Assembly: GCA_025998675.1 (NCBI GenBank)
Contig: AP024673.1
Location: 1-64,000 of the forward strand
DNA length: 64,000 nucleotides
From: Fimbriimonadales bacterium
GTDB lineage: Bacteria; Armatimonadota; Fimbriimonadia; Fimbriimonadales; GBS-DC
Direction: 5' to 3'
Under the pieces are notes generated by a model, which saw only the letters and a list, made by a program, of their open reading frames with translations, did no database searches and was not told the DNA's origin. Of the stretch, positions 42,359 to 50,767 are shown in pieces (position 1 is the stretch's first letter; each line of letters opens with the position of its first letter). Both the position numbers and the translations under genes were made by a program.

Positions 42359-44458
42359 ATGAAACGAACAATTGCGTGCTTTGGGCTGCTGTGTGTCGCT
42401 ATAGGCTGGTGCGCCGACAACCCGCTGGCGCAGCGCGTTTCGTATGACCAGCCTGCCCAGGCGCTCGAAACGCTCCTGCGCGACCTGTCCAAACAAACAA
42501 ACCTGAAACTCTACCCCGCGCCCGAACTGAAGCAGGAGATTGTGCTGGTCGTCGTGCAGGGGATGCCGCTGCAGGAGGTGATGCGCCATCTGGCGTTTGT
42601 AGCGGACGCGGAGTGGATTGCCGAGTCGGCGCGTCAGTATCGGCTGGCGCGCACGCCCGCCGTTGCCGCGCGCCGCAAGCAGGAGGATGCCCAGAAGACC
42701 CTCGAGTGGCTCCGCAAAGAGATGCAAACCGAGCGGTTTCGCCAACTGACGCAGCCGCTGACCCACGAGGAGACGCGCAAAGTCATCCGACAAATCATCA
42801 GCCAGCTGGATAAACTCGTGGAGGGAAACACCTCAGAAGAAGAGGAATATCGGTTGACCTTCAATCTGTATGAGGCGTTCACGCCGTTGAACCCCGAAAC
42901 GCGCCTGCTGTATCGCTTGCTACAACGGATGGACTCACGCCGACTGGGGAGCCTTGCGTTTGATGAGCGTCGGGTGTTCAGCAATGCTAATGTTACAGGG
43001 CGGTACCTGCTGCCGTTGCTGGTGGATGTGCGCCCGCTGCTGGAGCAGTGGCGTCAGGAGCGCGCGATTTATGATGCCGCGCGCGTTGAACTGCGCGACC
43101 AGATTAATCACGGCAAGTACAATGCCTATCGATGGTGTCTCGAATGGCTTTACGAAGATGCAGAGAAACCCGCGCGTGAACGCATCGAAGAAATACCCGC
43201 AAGGATTTACCTGGCAGCCATGCGGTCTCGGGCGTATGAAATCCTATTCGAACTGTATCTGGCAGATGAGGAGAACTCTGTGATAGCGTCTGCGAGTTAT
43301 TGGAACGACTGGGAAGATGAGGACGATAAAGCAGAGCGCATGCTCCGCGAAGACAGCACGCTTGCCAAGCCTGTGGAGTGGCGTGCGGAGACCCAGCAGT
43401 GGCTGAATGCACTGCGCCTGTTCCAACCGCGGGCGCAGGTGGTTCCGCTGCCAGAGATTCTGGACCCCGCGAAGCACGAGCCGCTGCGATTTGTGCCCTC
43501 CGATGTGCTGCGGAGCTACGCCCATCATAAAGGACGCCCTATCGTGGCGCTGCTGGACGATTCGCTATTATGGTGGGCGAATCGTAGCGTCAGGAACCAA
43601 CAGCGCCTTGTCGATTTCCTTGTTCGGCAGTTCGGATGGGAACTGCATTCCAGCGGCGAGGTCATTCTGGTGCGACCCGAACTGAGCGGTCTGCAGTGGG
43701 GGCTGCGCGCCGACCGTCGCGCAGTCAGCCGCTGGCTACATCAGTTAATCAAACGCGGCTTCATCGAACCAACCGATTCGCTGGATACGGCAGCCTGGTC
43801 GAGCCTGGCAGGCTTTTATCGCTATCAGCTCCGCGAGCTTGCCTTTCTTTCGGAGAGTCTGGACTATCCTGCTCTGTCTTCGGTTTTGGGGCGTCTTATG
43901 CACAGTGCGCTCGAAAGCACGGACGGACGAGCGGCGCTTCCGCTGACGCAGCTATCGCCCAGCGAATTTCGCGCGCTGGAGCGGCATATATACAACTCTG
44001 GCGACGTTTTCCTTGCACCGAATGAAGAGGAACACGATGAGGCGCTCGACAGTCAAGCGCGTGAACTAATCAGCCTACCGCACGCGCATTTCCCCAACGG
44101 TCTGCCTCGGGATGGAGCGCTGGTCGTGATGGCGGCGCAGACAAAGGGCGTGCTGGCTCGCCGTGCAGGGATAGGCGTCTGGGGAGGGTTTTACGAGACG
44201 AACGCACTCAAGTGGGCGCAGGAAAATGCAGACAAAAATGTAGACGCGCGCCGTCAATTGGACTATCTTCAGAACTCGCTGCTGCTGCCTGTCGAGCGTC
44301 AGATGATTGATTTCTCTGTGCGTTTTGGCGCGATAGAGGTACACACAGGATGGTATTTGTTCGGCTATCGCCCGCTGATGGGGCTGAAACCCCTGCGCTG
44401 GGACGAGTTGCCGCCCGAGTTTCTGAAATCGCCCGCTATGACAAACGAAGACATCTGA
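42359..44458 (+). CDS. secreted protein of unknown function, tandem paralogue 1
   Basis: 699 residues. A signal peptide (MKRTIACFGLLCVAIGWC, perhaps a lipoprotein Cys at the end) leads into residues 25-95, which have the spacing of an STN/secretin-N0-like alpha-beta unit: SYDQPAQALETLLRDLSKQ, LKLYPAPEL, then a beta strand and LQEVMRHLAFVADAEW. After a Lys/Glu-rich helical linker the remaining 550 residues are not recognised. The C-terminus reads LRWDELPPEFLKSP. The downstream gene is a paralogue over the full length. CGGAGGG stands eight bases before the start. Function is unknown; a periplasmic or outer-membrane role is an inference from the signal peptide only. Confidence 0.75.
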   Translation: MKRTIACFGLLCVAIGWCADNPLAQRVSYDQPAQALETLLRDLSKQTNLKLYPAPELKQEIVLVVVQGMPLQEVMRHLAFVADAEWIAESARQYRLARTPAVAARRKQEDAQKTLEWLRKEMQTERFRQLTQPLTHEETRKVIRQIISQLDKLVEGNTSEEEEYRLTFNLYEAFTPLNPETRLLYRLLQRMDSRRLGSLAFDERRVFSNANVTGRYLLPLLVDVRPLLEQWRQERAIYDAARVELRDQINHGKYNAYRWCLEWLYEDAEKPARERIEEIPARIYLAAMRSRAYEILFELYLADEENSVIASASYWNDWEDEDDKAERMLREDSTLAKPVEWRAETQQWLNALRLFQPRAQVVPLPEILDPAKHEPLRFVPSDVLRSYAHHKGRPIVALLDDSLLWWANRSVRNQQRLVDFLVRQFGWELHSSGEVILVRPELSGLQWGLRADRRAVSRWLHQLIKRGFIEPTDSLDTAAWSSLAGFYRYQLRELAFLSESLDYPALSSVLGRLMHSALESTDGRAALPLTQLSPSEFRALERHIYNSGDVFLAPNEEEHDEALDSQARELISLPHAHFPNGLPRDGALVVMAAQTKGVLARRAGIGVWGGFYETNALKWAQENADKNVDARRQLDYLQNSLLLPVERQMIDFSVRFGAIEVHTGWYLFGYRPLMGLKPLRWDELPPEFLKSPAMTNEDI

Positions 44459-44555
44459 ACGAGAACGACGAAGCATCAAGCAACTAAGGCTGGCAGAGTC
44501 TCGACGCGCTGATGATAGGCGTCTAACTCCGTAGCACGACTGAGGAGGTCTCAGC

Positions 44556-46673
44556 ATGAGGCGAATTGCTGTGGTGTTGGGTGCGCTCTATGTCGCTCTG
44601 GGCTGGTGCGCCGACGACCCGCTGGCGCAGCGCGTTTCGTATGACCAGCCCGCTCACACGCTCGAAACGCTCCTGCGCGACCTGTCTAAACAAACGAACC
44701 TGAAACTCTACCCCGCGCCCGAACTGAAGCAGGAGATTGTGCTGGTCGCCGTGCAGGAGATGCCGCTGCAGGAGTTGATGCGCCATCTGGCGTTTGTAGC
44801 GGACGCGGAGTGGATTGCCGAGTCGGCGCGTCAGTATCGGCTGGCGCGCACGCCCGCCGTCGCCGCGCGCCGCAGGCAGGAAGACCGCGAGCAGACAAGA
44901 GCGGCGCTGCGCGAGATGCTTGCGGATCAAAACTTCCGTCGTTTCCTGGAGCCTTTGACGCGCGAGGAAGTGGTCGAGCGCGTCGAGCGCATCCGCAAGC
45001 AACTGCGCGAGGTCGCCGCCGAACAGCGCGATTGGGACAGCCTCTGGGAGTTTCATCACAACCTGCGGGCGCGGGAGTGGGAGCCGCTCGACCCCCAGCG
45101 CCGATTGCTGTGCCGAATTGTGCAACAGCTGGACATAGACGCGCTGGCGGAGATACCGCCCGATGAGCGGCGCGTGTTCAGCAATGCGTCGGGGCGTTAT
45201 TTGCTCCCGTTGCGCATGAACCTGACGCCGCTGTTGCAACAGTGGCGCGCCGAACGAGAAACTTTTGAGGGCGTGCTGACCAGCGTAAGCCACCAGTTCA
45301 CGGAGGTCGACAAGCAGGCGATGGGCTACTTCTGGTGGCAGGTCAGGCTGCCTGAGGCACAGACCCCGACCGCGCTGGACGCGCCGCTTCGAGTCTACAT
45401 GGAGGTACACAGGGGCGTTCTGGAGAAAAGTTTCCGATTCATCCTGCACCTGGTGGACGAAAATAATCGTCTCGTTGCCAGCGCAGAGTATCCGCCAGAC
45501 GGCGAGGCGCAGGGTTGGGAACAGCGGCGTCAGGAACTGTTCCAGAAAGACAGTGCGCTTGCCAAGCCTGTGGAGTGGCGCGAGGCGACGCAACGATGGC
45601 TGGAGGCGCAGCGCATGGCGCAATCCAGTCGTGAGGTCCAGCCGTTCCCCGACCTGCTGGACCCCGCCCGACACGAGCCGCTGGCGTTCGTAGCGACGGA
45701 TGTGTTGCGCAGCTATGCCCGCCATAGACAACTGCCCCTGGTCGCACTGATGGACGACGGGATGCTTCTGCTGAATGCCAGAGTATCGGGCGAGCAGCAA
45801 CTGCTGGCTGATTTCCTGCACGGCGACTGGTGGGAGATGGATAGAGCGGAGGGCGCGCTGCGCGTCAAGCCGCGCCTGAGCAGCCTCAATTGGCGCGCGC
45901 GTGAGAGCCGCGCCGCCGTCAGCCGCTGGATTCGGCAGATTGTGGCGCGCGGCTACTTCACGCTGGACGATTGGCTGAACGCGGCAGAGCATCCCGTGCT
46001 GGCGGATATGTATCTGGCGTTTCTCTCGCCGGGAACCATCTGGGGGCATCTCACGAGCTTCTCCCAGCGCAGCCAGCCAATCGTCCCTCTGATAAAACAT
46101 CTGGCGAAAGAGACGGCTGCCCGTCCCGACGGTTCGCTGGAGCAGTTGTTGCATCGGCTTGCTGCCCGTGAGTTGCAATCGCTGGAGCGCGTGGTGTATC
46201 ATAACCCGCAGGTGAAGGTATCCAGCGCCCGCATGGAGTTCGCGCCCCTCAGTGCGCGTGTAGGCGCGCCCGCGCCTCTGCCACATGTGCATTTTCCGAA
46301 TGGCTTACCGCGCGATGCGACGCTCCGCTGCAGGATGGAGGCGACGGAAGGCGTTCTCAGAGGACGGTCGGGGGTCGGCGTCTGGGGCGATTTCTCGCCT
46401 GTGCGCTGGTTGCAGCGAGTCGTTCAAAGTGCGGACACAGACGATCAGTTTCTCCTCGAGGAACGGGACGCCCTGCAAAACTCGCTGCTGCTGCCCGCGT
46501 TGCGTCAGGAGCTGTACCTTTCGCTGCCGCTGAAGCCCGACGCAGAGGTGCTGATTGTCTCGCGTTTCGGCGCGCGCGGCTACCGTCTGACCCGCGGCGA
46601 CAAGCCCCTGCGCTGGGATGAGTTGCCGCCGGAGTTTCTCAAGCCGCCTGAGGAAAAGGCAGGGACGCCCTGA
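44556..46673 (+). CDS. secreted protein of unknown function, tandem paralogue 2
   Basis: 705 residues, paralogous to the gene just upstream. The signal peptide (MRRIAVVLGALYVALGWC) and the first 110 residues are almost identical to paralogue 1, including the STN-like unit. The middle keeps landmarks such as DSALAKPVEWR, LLDPARHEPLAFV and ATDVLRSYARH, and the end LRWDELPPEFLKPP. Sequence between these diverges strongly. GAGGAGGT precedes the start by seven bases. It ends five bases before the convergent small membrane-protein gene. No function is recognised. Confidence 0.75.
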   Translation: MRRIAVVLGALYVALGWCADDPLAQRVSYDQPAHTLETLLRDLSKQTNLKLYPAPELKQEIVLVAVQEMPLQELMRHLAFVADAEWIAESARQYRLARTPAVAARRRQEDREQTRAALREMLADQNFRRFLEPLTREEVVERVERIRKQLREVAAEQRDWDSLWEFHHNLRAREWEPLDPQRRLLCRIVQQLDIDALAEIPPDERRVFSNASGRYLLPLRMNLTPLLQQWRAERETFEGVLTSVSHQFTEVDKQAMGYFWWQVRLPEAQTPTALDAPLRVYMEVHRGVLEKSFRFILHLVDENNRLVASAEYPPDGEAQGWEQRRQELFQKDSALAKPVEWREATQRWLEAQRMAQSSREVQPFPDLLDPARHEPLAFVATDVLRSYARHRQLPLVALMDDGMLLLNARVSGEQQLLADFLHGDWWEMDRAEGALRVKPRLSSLNWRARESRAAVSRWIRQIVARGYFTLDDWLNAAEHPVLADMYLAFLSPGTIWGHLTSFSQRSQPIVPLIKHLAKETAARPDGSLEQLLHRLAARELQSLERVVYHNPQVKVSSARMEFAPLSARVGAPAPLPHVHFPNGLPRDATLRCRMEATEGVLRGRSGVGVWGDFSPVRWLQRVVQSADTDDQFLLEERDALQNSLLLPALRQELYLSLPLKPDAEVLIVSRFGARGYRLTRGDKPLRWDELPPEFLKPPEEKAGTP

Positions 46674-46678
46674 AGCGG

Positions 46679-46990
46679 TTATGCACTGCGGTCGCGCTCT
46701 TCCAGCTCGGCGCGGCGCACATTCAGGTACAGCCCGACGCCGCGATTGGCAATCATCCCGCCCGCAATCACCATCAGCAGCAGGAGCAGTATCGATCGGA
46801 TGCTCGCCCAGACGCCCGTGGCGATGCTGGGCAGGTCGGGCTCGTTCGTCTGGGGGTTGGTCAGCAGCGTGCGGGGGGGCGTGGTGAACTGCTGGTACGC
46901 CAGCGAGAAGCAGGCGACCATCAGCCCGACGCCCAGCAGGACAATCAGCAGGGCGACGACGCGCCCCAGCCAGTCGCGATGCGTTTTCAT
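46679..46990 (-). CDS. small membrane protein with two transmembrane helices
   Basis: 103 residues. A basic N-terminus (MKTHRDWLGR) precedes a first hydrophobic helix at about 12-32. A polar stretch (TTPPRTLLTNPQTNEPDLPS) of about 25 residues leads to a second helix at about 65-85, and a charged C-terminal tail reads RRAELEERDRSA. The start overlaps the stop of the HEAT-repeat gene (ATGA), so the two are co-translated and may work together in the membrane. No family is recognised. Confidence 0.6.
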   Translation of the reverse strand: MKTHRDWLGRVVALLIVLLGVGLMVACFSLAYQQFTTPPRTLLTNPQTNEPDLPSIATGVWASIRSILLLLLMVIAGGMIANRGVGLYLNVRRAELEERDRSA

Positions 46991-48411
46991 GGCGCGAGGC
47001 GTTGCAAGCCGCGCTGGGCAATCTGGCGCAGGGCGGGGTCGTCCGCGCGCGCGGCTTCCTGCAGCAGGGGGATTGCCGCCGCGCTGTTGCGCTCCATCAG
47101 CGCGAGCAGGGCATAGCGGCGCGTCATCGGGTCGCGCGCGGCTTGCAGCAGCGCAGGCTCAGCGGCGTCGATCTGGCTCAGCGCGGACGCCGCCAGGTAG
47201 GCGACGGTGGGGTCGGGACTGCGCATCGCCTGCAGTAGGGGCGTCATCGCGGGCTTGCCGATACGCGCGAGGCTGCGCGCGGCGTTCTGAGCGACGCCGC
47301 CGTCGGGATGGCTCAGCGCGCGTATCAGCACGGGTACAGCCTCCGGGCGGTTGACCTGTCCCAGCGCATCGGCGGCGGCGCGGCTCACTTCGGGCGCGGG
47401 GTCGTTCAGCAGGCGCCCCAGCAGGGCGACGCTCTGCGCGTCGGGGACGCCGCTCAGCGCGATGGTCGCCCGACGGCGCACGGCGGGGTTGTCGGCGCGC
47501 GTCGCCTGCGCGAGGTAGGGCAACGCTTTCGCGCCCGCCCGCTGCAGCCCCAGCGCGGCGGAATCGGCGACGGTCAGGTTCAGCTCGCCAAGCGCGTCCT
47601 GCAACGCGCGCAGGGCGTTCGGCGCGCCTATCGCGCCCAGCCCCAGCGCAACCTGCGCCCGCGCGTCGGGGTCGTCCTCTGCCGAGCGCAACGCTCGAAT
47701 CAGCACGCCCTCCGTGCGCGGGTCGGCGATACTGCCCAGCGCGGCAAGCGCGACGCGCCGCTTCTCAGCAGGCAGGCTCAAAAACGGCAGGATCGCGTCG
47801 GTCGCGCGGCGGTCGCCGATGCGCCCCAGCGCGGCGACAATATCCAGTCGCAACCCCTCGTCGTCCTTTGTGCGCAACAGCTCCAGCAGTCCGGGCACGC
47901 TCTTCGCGCCGAAGTGCGCCAGCACCTCCGTCGCCGCGCCGCGCCCGCCCGAATCCTCGAACAGCTTCAGCGCGTGCGGGATGGACGCCTCGCCCAGCGC
48001 AATCATCACCTGCACCGTGCCGTTGCGCACCTTCGCGTCGCCGTTTTTGAGACCTTCGGCGACGGCGGCAAGCTGCGTCCTACCCAGCCGCTTGAGCGAC
48101 TCCAGAAATCGGTCGCGCACGCGCGGGTCGGGGTCGCGCAGCATCGCCAGCGCTATCTTCACGCCGTCGGCGTTGTTCATCGCCTCGACGCCGTCGGCGA
48201 CGCGCATGCGGGCAGACATCTTGCGCGACTGGAGCAGGTCGAAAAAGTCGTCCCGCTGCGCCAGCGCGGTGAGCGCGGCGACCTGTTGCGCGCGATTCTC
48301 GCCCGTCGCCTGCTCAATCAGGCGGTTCGTGGCGATATTGTTCCAGATAGCGCTGCCCATCACGCCGCCGACCGCTACGATGAAAAGGAGTCGAATCAAC
48401 CAGCGATTCAT
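46987..48411 (-). CDS. membrane-anchored HEAT-repeat protein
   Basis: About 474 residues. One N-terminal hydrophobic helix (WLIRLLFIVAVGGVMGSAIW) is followed by at least ten HEAT/PBS-lyase-like repeats of about 31 residues, with recurring patterns such as L-x-D-P-x-x-x-V-R-x-x-A-x-x-A-L-G (examples LLNDPAPEVSRAAADALG and MRSPDPTVAYLAASALS). Such repeats build an alpha-solenoid for protein binding. The ATG at 48411 is chosen because it directly precedes the membrane helix; upstream in-frame ATGs reach into the insertion element and lack ribosome sites. The insertion element ends about 110 bases upstream and may have replaced the original promoter region. Confidence 0.8.
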   Translation of the reverse strand: MNRWLIRLLFIVAVGGVMGSAIWNNIATNRLIEQATGENRAQQVAALTALAQRDDFFDLLQSRKMSARMRVADGVEAMNNADGVKIALAMLRDPDPRVRDRFLESLKRLGRTQLAAVAEGLKNGDAKVRNGTVQVMIALGEASIPHALKLFEDSGGRGAATEVLAHFGAKSVPGLLELLRTKDDEGLRLDIVAALGRIGDRRATDAILPFLSLPAEKRRVALAALGSIADPRTEGVLIRALRSAEDDPDARAQVALGLGAIGAPNALRALQDALGELNLTVADSAALGLQRAGAKALPYLAQATRADNPAVRRRATIALSGVPDAQSVALLGRLLNDPAPEVSRAAADALGQVNRPEAVPVLIRALSHPDGGVAQNAARSLARIGKPAMTPLLQAMRSPDPTVAYLAASALSQIDAAEPALLQAARDPMTRRYALLALMERNSAAAIPLLQEAARADDPALRQIAQRGLQRLAP

Positions 48412-48519
48412 CGGGTGAGATATTCGCGCCAAGAGAACAAGTTCCTGCACAGGAGACATCCCCAGCGGCGCTAAGTGCCTTTGCGCTATACTTGCAACAA
48501 GTGCGCGGAGCGCCATCTG

Positions 48520-48564
48520 TATGGAGTGCGGAAGCGGAGCTTCCGCGCTGATGTTTGTCATTTC
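48520..48564 (+). repeat. left inverted end of the insertion element
   Basis: Order from outside: TATGGAGTGC, a hairpin GCGGAAGC (48528-48535) / GCTTCCGC (48539-48546) with a GGA loop, then the 17-bp inner repeat 48548-48564. Confidence 0.85.
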
Positions 48565-48587
48565 TCCTCACCCGCTGCGCCCACCCC

Positions 48588-48667
48588 TTGACAGAAAAAC
48601 GCTCCATCGGGTATCTCCTGCACACTATGAAAACACCAATCCACACACAGGAGCAACCCGATGGAGC
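48588..48667 (+). promoter_or_regulatory. transposase promoter and a long stem-loop around its start codon
   Basis: TTGACA (48588-48593) lies 18 bases before TATCTC (48612-48617), a possible promoter. GCTCCATCGGGT (48601-48612) pairs perfectly with ACCCGATGGAGC (48656-48667), and CTCCTG (48615-48620) pairs with CAGGAG (48648-48653). The 27-base loop contains the ATG at 48627. A read-through transcript would fold this stem and could hide the start; a transcript from the internal promoter would lack part of the left arm. Confidence 0.55.
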
Positions 48668-50060
48668 TAACCCAATAACACACCCAGTATACCACCTCCA
48701 GCAACTCCTCCAACAACTCCCCACACGCACCCAACGCCCAGAACCTAACCAAACCCTCCGACAACTCCTCTACGCCGAACTCCTCGCACCCACCCACAAA
48801 ACCATCGCCCAACTGGAACGCACCCACCAGCCCCACCGAACCCACCCACGCCCCGCCGCCTATCGCCTCTTCCAACGCTACTTCCAACCCGACGACGCTT
48901 TTCACACCCTGCGCCTGCACACCCTCCAACACTGCCCGCCCGAACAGCCCTACTGCGTCATCGCCGACGGCACGACCGTCCCCCGAACAGGCAAGTCTAT
49001 TCCCGGCGCCTTCTGGCGACAAAACCCTCAAAACGCCCCCTTCGCGCGCGGACTACGCTGGGCGCAGAGCTTTGTGATGCTCGGCGCGCTTGTGCCCCCC
49101 GACGACGGCAACGCCCGCTGCGTCCCGATTGAGTGGCTGCCTGCATTCTCCCAACGCTGCGCCCGTGCCCAAGAGGGTTCCCGTCGCTCGGAGATAGCGG
49201 GCTGGATAGAAGGCGTGCGACGGGTGCGTGCGACGCTGGATGCGGCAGGGCGCACGCAGCAGTTGTTGGTCTGCGTCGGCGACGGGCGGGGCGACACGAA
49301 AGCGTGGGGTACGCTGCTGTTGCCCAACACGGTCTGTTGTGCCCGTGCGCGGCGCGACTCGCTCTGGTGCGACCTGCCTGAGGCGCACACGGGTCGGGGG
49401 CGTCGGCGGGTGTATGGGGCGCGTTGGTGGCGTCCGTGCGAGGTGTGGCAGGGGCGCACAGGCTGGCAGATGGTTCAGATACACGCGCGGGGGCGCGCGA
49501 TACGGGTTCCTGTGCGGGTGCTGGGTCCGTGTCGTCGCAAAGACTGGGGGGCGCCGGTGTTTTTCGTGATTCTTGTGCGGGGGCGTCGCAAGCGGCGCAA
49601 GCGAGAGAAGACCCGTGCGCCGCAGGCGTTCTGGGTGCAAGCGGTTGGGGATGGTCAGGGGGGCTGGCAGTTGCCGTTGGCGTTGGAGCGGTTGGTGGGG
49701 TTGTTGTGGCAGCGTTGGGAGATAGAGGTGTGTTTTCGGAGCCTCAAGAGCGGGTTTGGGCTGGGGGAGAAGCCGTGCTGGGGGTTGGTGAGTGGGGAGC
49801 GGAGCGTGTCGTGGAGCGCGTGGGTGTATGGGGTGTTGGTGTTGAGCGGGTATCGGGCGTGGGGGTGGTTGCGGGCTGGGGGTGAGCGTCGTTGGACTTT
49901 GCGGGAGGTGTTGCGGGATGTTCGTTGGGGGGTGTTGTTGGAAAACTGGGCTTCAGGGGGCTGTGGGTGCTGTTTGGGTAAAGGGGCGAAAAATGGGTTG
50001 TGTGGGTGTTGGTGGTGTCGGGAGGGGCTATGGATCTGGTTGGGGGCGTTTCGTTGGTGA
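48627..50060 (+). CDS. IS4-like DDE transposase
   Basis: About 477 residues. The catalytic triad fits the IS4 superfamily: Asp near residue 114 in VIADGTTVPRTGKS, Asp near 219 in CVGDGRGDT, and the final Glu near 367 in QRWEIEVCFRSLK, which also provides the R-x3-E-x6-K spacing of the YREK signature (the usual Tyr is not present). The frame is uninterrupted, so the element may still be active. The ATG at 48627 begins MKTPIHTQEQPDG; an upstream in-frame ATG at 48555 would lie inside the terminal repeat. Codon choice is strange: the first third is built from A/C-rich codons and the last third from G/T-rich codons. Confidence 0.85.
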   Translation: MKTPIHTQEQPDGANPITHPVYHLQQLLQQLPTRTQRPEPNQTLRQLLYAELLAPTHKTIAQLERTHQPHRTHPRPAAYRLFQRYFQPDDAFHTLRLHTLQHCPPEQPYCVIADGTTVPRTGKSIPGAFWRQNPQNAPFARGLRWAQSFVMLGALVPPDDGNARCVPIEWLPAFSQRCARAQEGSRRSEIAGWIEGVRRVRATLDAAGRTQQLLVCVGDGRGDTKAWGTLLLPNTVCCARARRDSLWCDLPEAHTGRGRRRVYGARWWRPCEVWQGRTGWQMVQIHARGRAIRVPVRVLGPCRRKDWGAPVFFVILVRGRRKRRKREKTRAPQAFWVQAVGDGQGGWQLPLALERLVGLLWQRWEIEVCFRSLKSGFGLGEKPCWGLVSGERSVSWSAWVYGVLVLSGYRAWGWLRAGGERRWTLREVLRDVRWGVLLENWASGGCGCCLGKGAKNGLCGCWWCREGLWIWLGAFRW

Positions 50061-50368
50061 GGGATTGGGTGTGTTTGGGGGTGTTTTTGGGGTTTTGTGG
50101 GGCGTTTTGAGCGGACTTTTGGGTGGATTCTGGGGTCTGCGGCATATGTTCACGCCTGATGGAAATGACAAACATCAGTGCGGAAGCGGAGCTTCCGCGA
50201 GGCTGAAGCTCCCGCTTCAGCACTCCATAGTCGCAGGGTACGGGCAACAGGCACGCCTCTGCAGGTGTGCGTAAGGCAATTATCGAACTTTGACTGCGCA
50301 GTTGGCATCAGTCCCCAGCCCTTGTAGATACGGCGTCGACGGTATACTCTTTTGGGAAGCGGCACACC
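50061..50368. other. gene-free stretch covering the right end of the insertion element
   Basis: The first 100 bases continue the G/T-rich right part of the element. The inverted end follows (50162-50229), then about 130 bases of host sequence with no gene. TATACT at 50343-50348 precedes the DUF433 gene by 20 bases and may be its -10 box; a TTGTAG 15 bases further up is too close for a normal -35 element. Confidence 0.5.
50162..50229 (-). repeat. right inverted end of the insertion element, with two hairpins
   Basis: Read inwards on the minus strand: TATGGAGTGC, a hairpin GCTGAAGC/GCTTCAGC (50202-50221), a second hairpin GCGGAAGC/GCTTCCGC (50180-50198), then the 17-bp inner repeat. The left end has only one hairpin, so the outer part looks like a mosaic of REP-like units. 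Confidence 0.85.
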
Positions 50369-50593
50369 ATGCAAATCCCGGACTGGGCAGACCGTATCGT
50401 TGTTGACCCCGCCCTTCATCATGGGGAACCCTGCGTGCGGGGCACGCGCGTGCCAATTGCTGTTGTGCTGGGCAGTCTGGCGCAGGGGCTGAGTCCTGAA
50501 GCGATTATACGCGAGTATCCCGCGCTCACTCCAGACGATATTCAGGCGTGTTTGGCGTATGCGGCAGAGGTGATTCGCTCGGGCGAGCTGTAG
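50369..50593 (+). CDS. DUF433 protein, VapB45-like antitoxin candidate
   Basis: A 74-residue protein. The stretch RIVVDPALHHGEPCVRGTRV is the typical DUF433 opening (D-P-x-x-x-x-G-x-P-x-x-x-G-T-R-V-P), followed by IAVVLGSLAQGLSPEAIIREYPALTPDDIQACLAYA, a helix-turn-helix-like block. DUF433 proteins are usually antitoxins encoded next to a PIN-like DUF5615 toxin. Here no intact toxin gene follows; a short open stretch downstream may be its remnant. The gene lies 140 bases right of the insertion element. Confidence 0.85.
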   Translation: MQIPDWADRIVVDPALHHGEPCVRGTRVPIAVVLGSLAQGLSPEAIIREYPALTPDDIQACLAYAAEVIRSGEL

Positions 50594-50679
50594 TCGAGAA
50601 CGTTCGCCTTGAAGATCTGGCGGGGACGCTTGCCGTCGCTACTGTGCGGGGGTTGCGTGTGCGACGCCCGACGGGTTGA
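50593..50679 (+). pseudogene. possible C-terminal remnant of the toxin partner
   Basis: Immediately after the DUF433 stop, a frame without a start codon reads VENVRLEDLAGTLAVATVRG then LRVRRPTG and stops at 50677-50679. The ending resembles the short basic C-terminal strand of DUF5615-type PIN-like toxins. The length (28 codons) allows no firm call; it could be chance. Confidence 0.25.
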
Positions 50680-50767
50680 GTACCTTTCTTAAAAGGCTAT
50701 CGGGTACATTATAAGCGTGCTGTGCCAAGTGCGCAGACATTTCGTGCAACAAGGGAGGAACGATTCG

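Larger units (their letters stand above)
48520..50229 (+). mobile_element. IS4-like insertion sequence with hairpin-bearing inverted ends
   Basis: A DDE transposase gene is bracketed by inverted ends. The inner 17 bp CTGATGTTTGTCATTTC (48548-48564) recur exactly inverted at 50162-50178. Outside them both ends carry a GCGGAAGC/GCTTCCGC hairpin and, at the outermost edge, TATGGAGTGC (48520-48529) mirrored by GCACTCCATA (50220-50229). The right end holds one extra hairpin. No obvious target duplication flanks the outermost bases. The base pattern of the gene differs sharply from the host genes around it. Confidence 0.8.
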
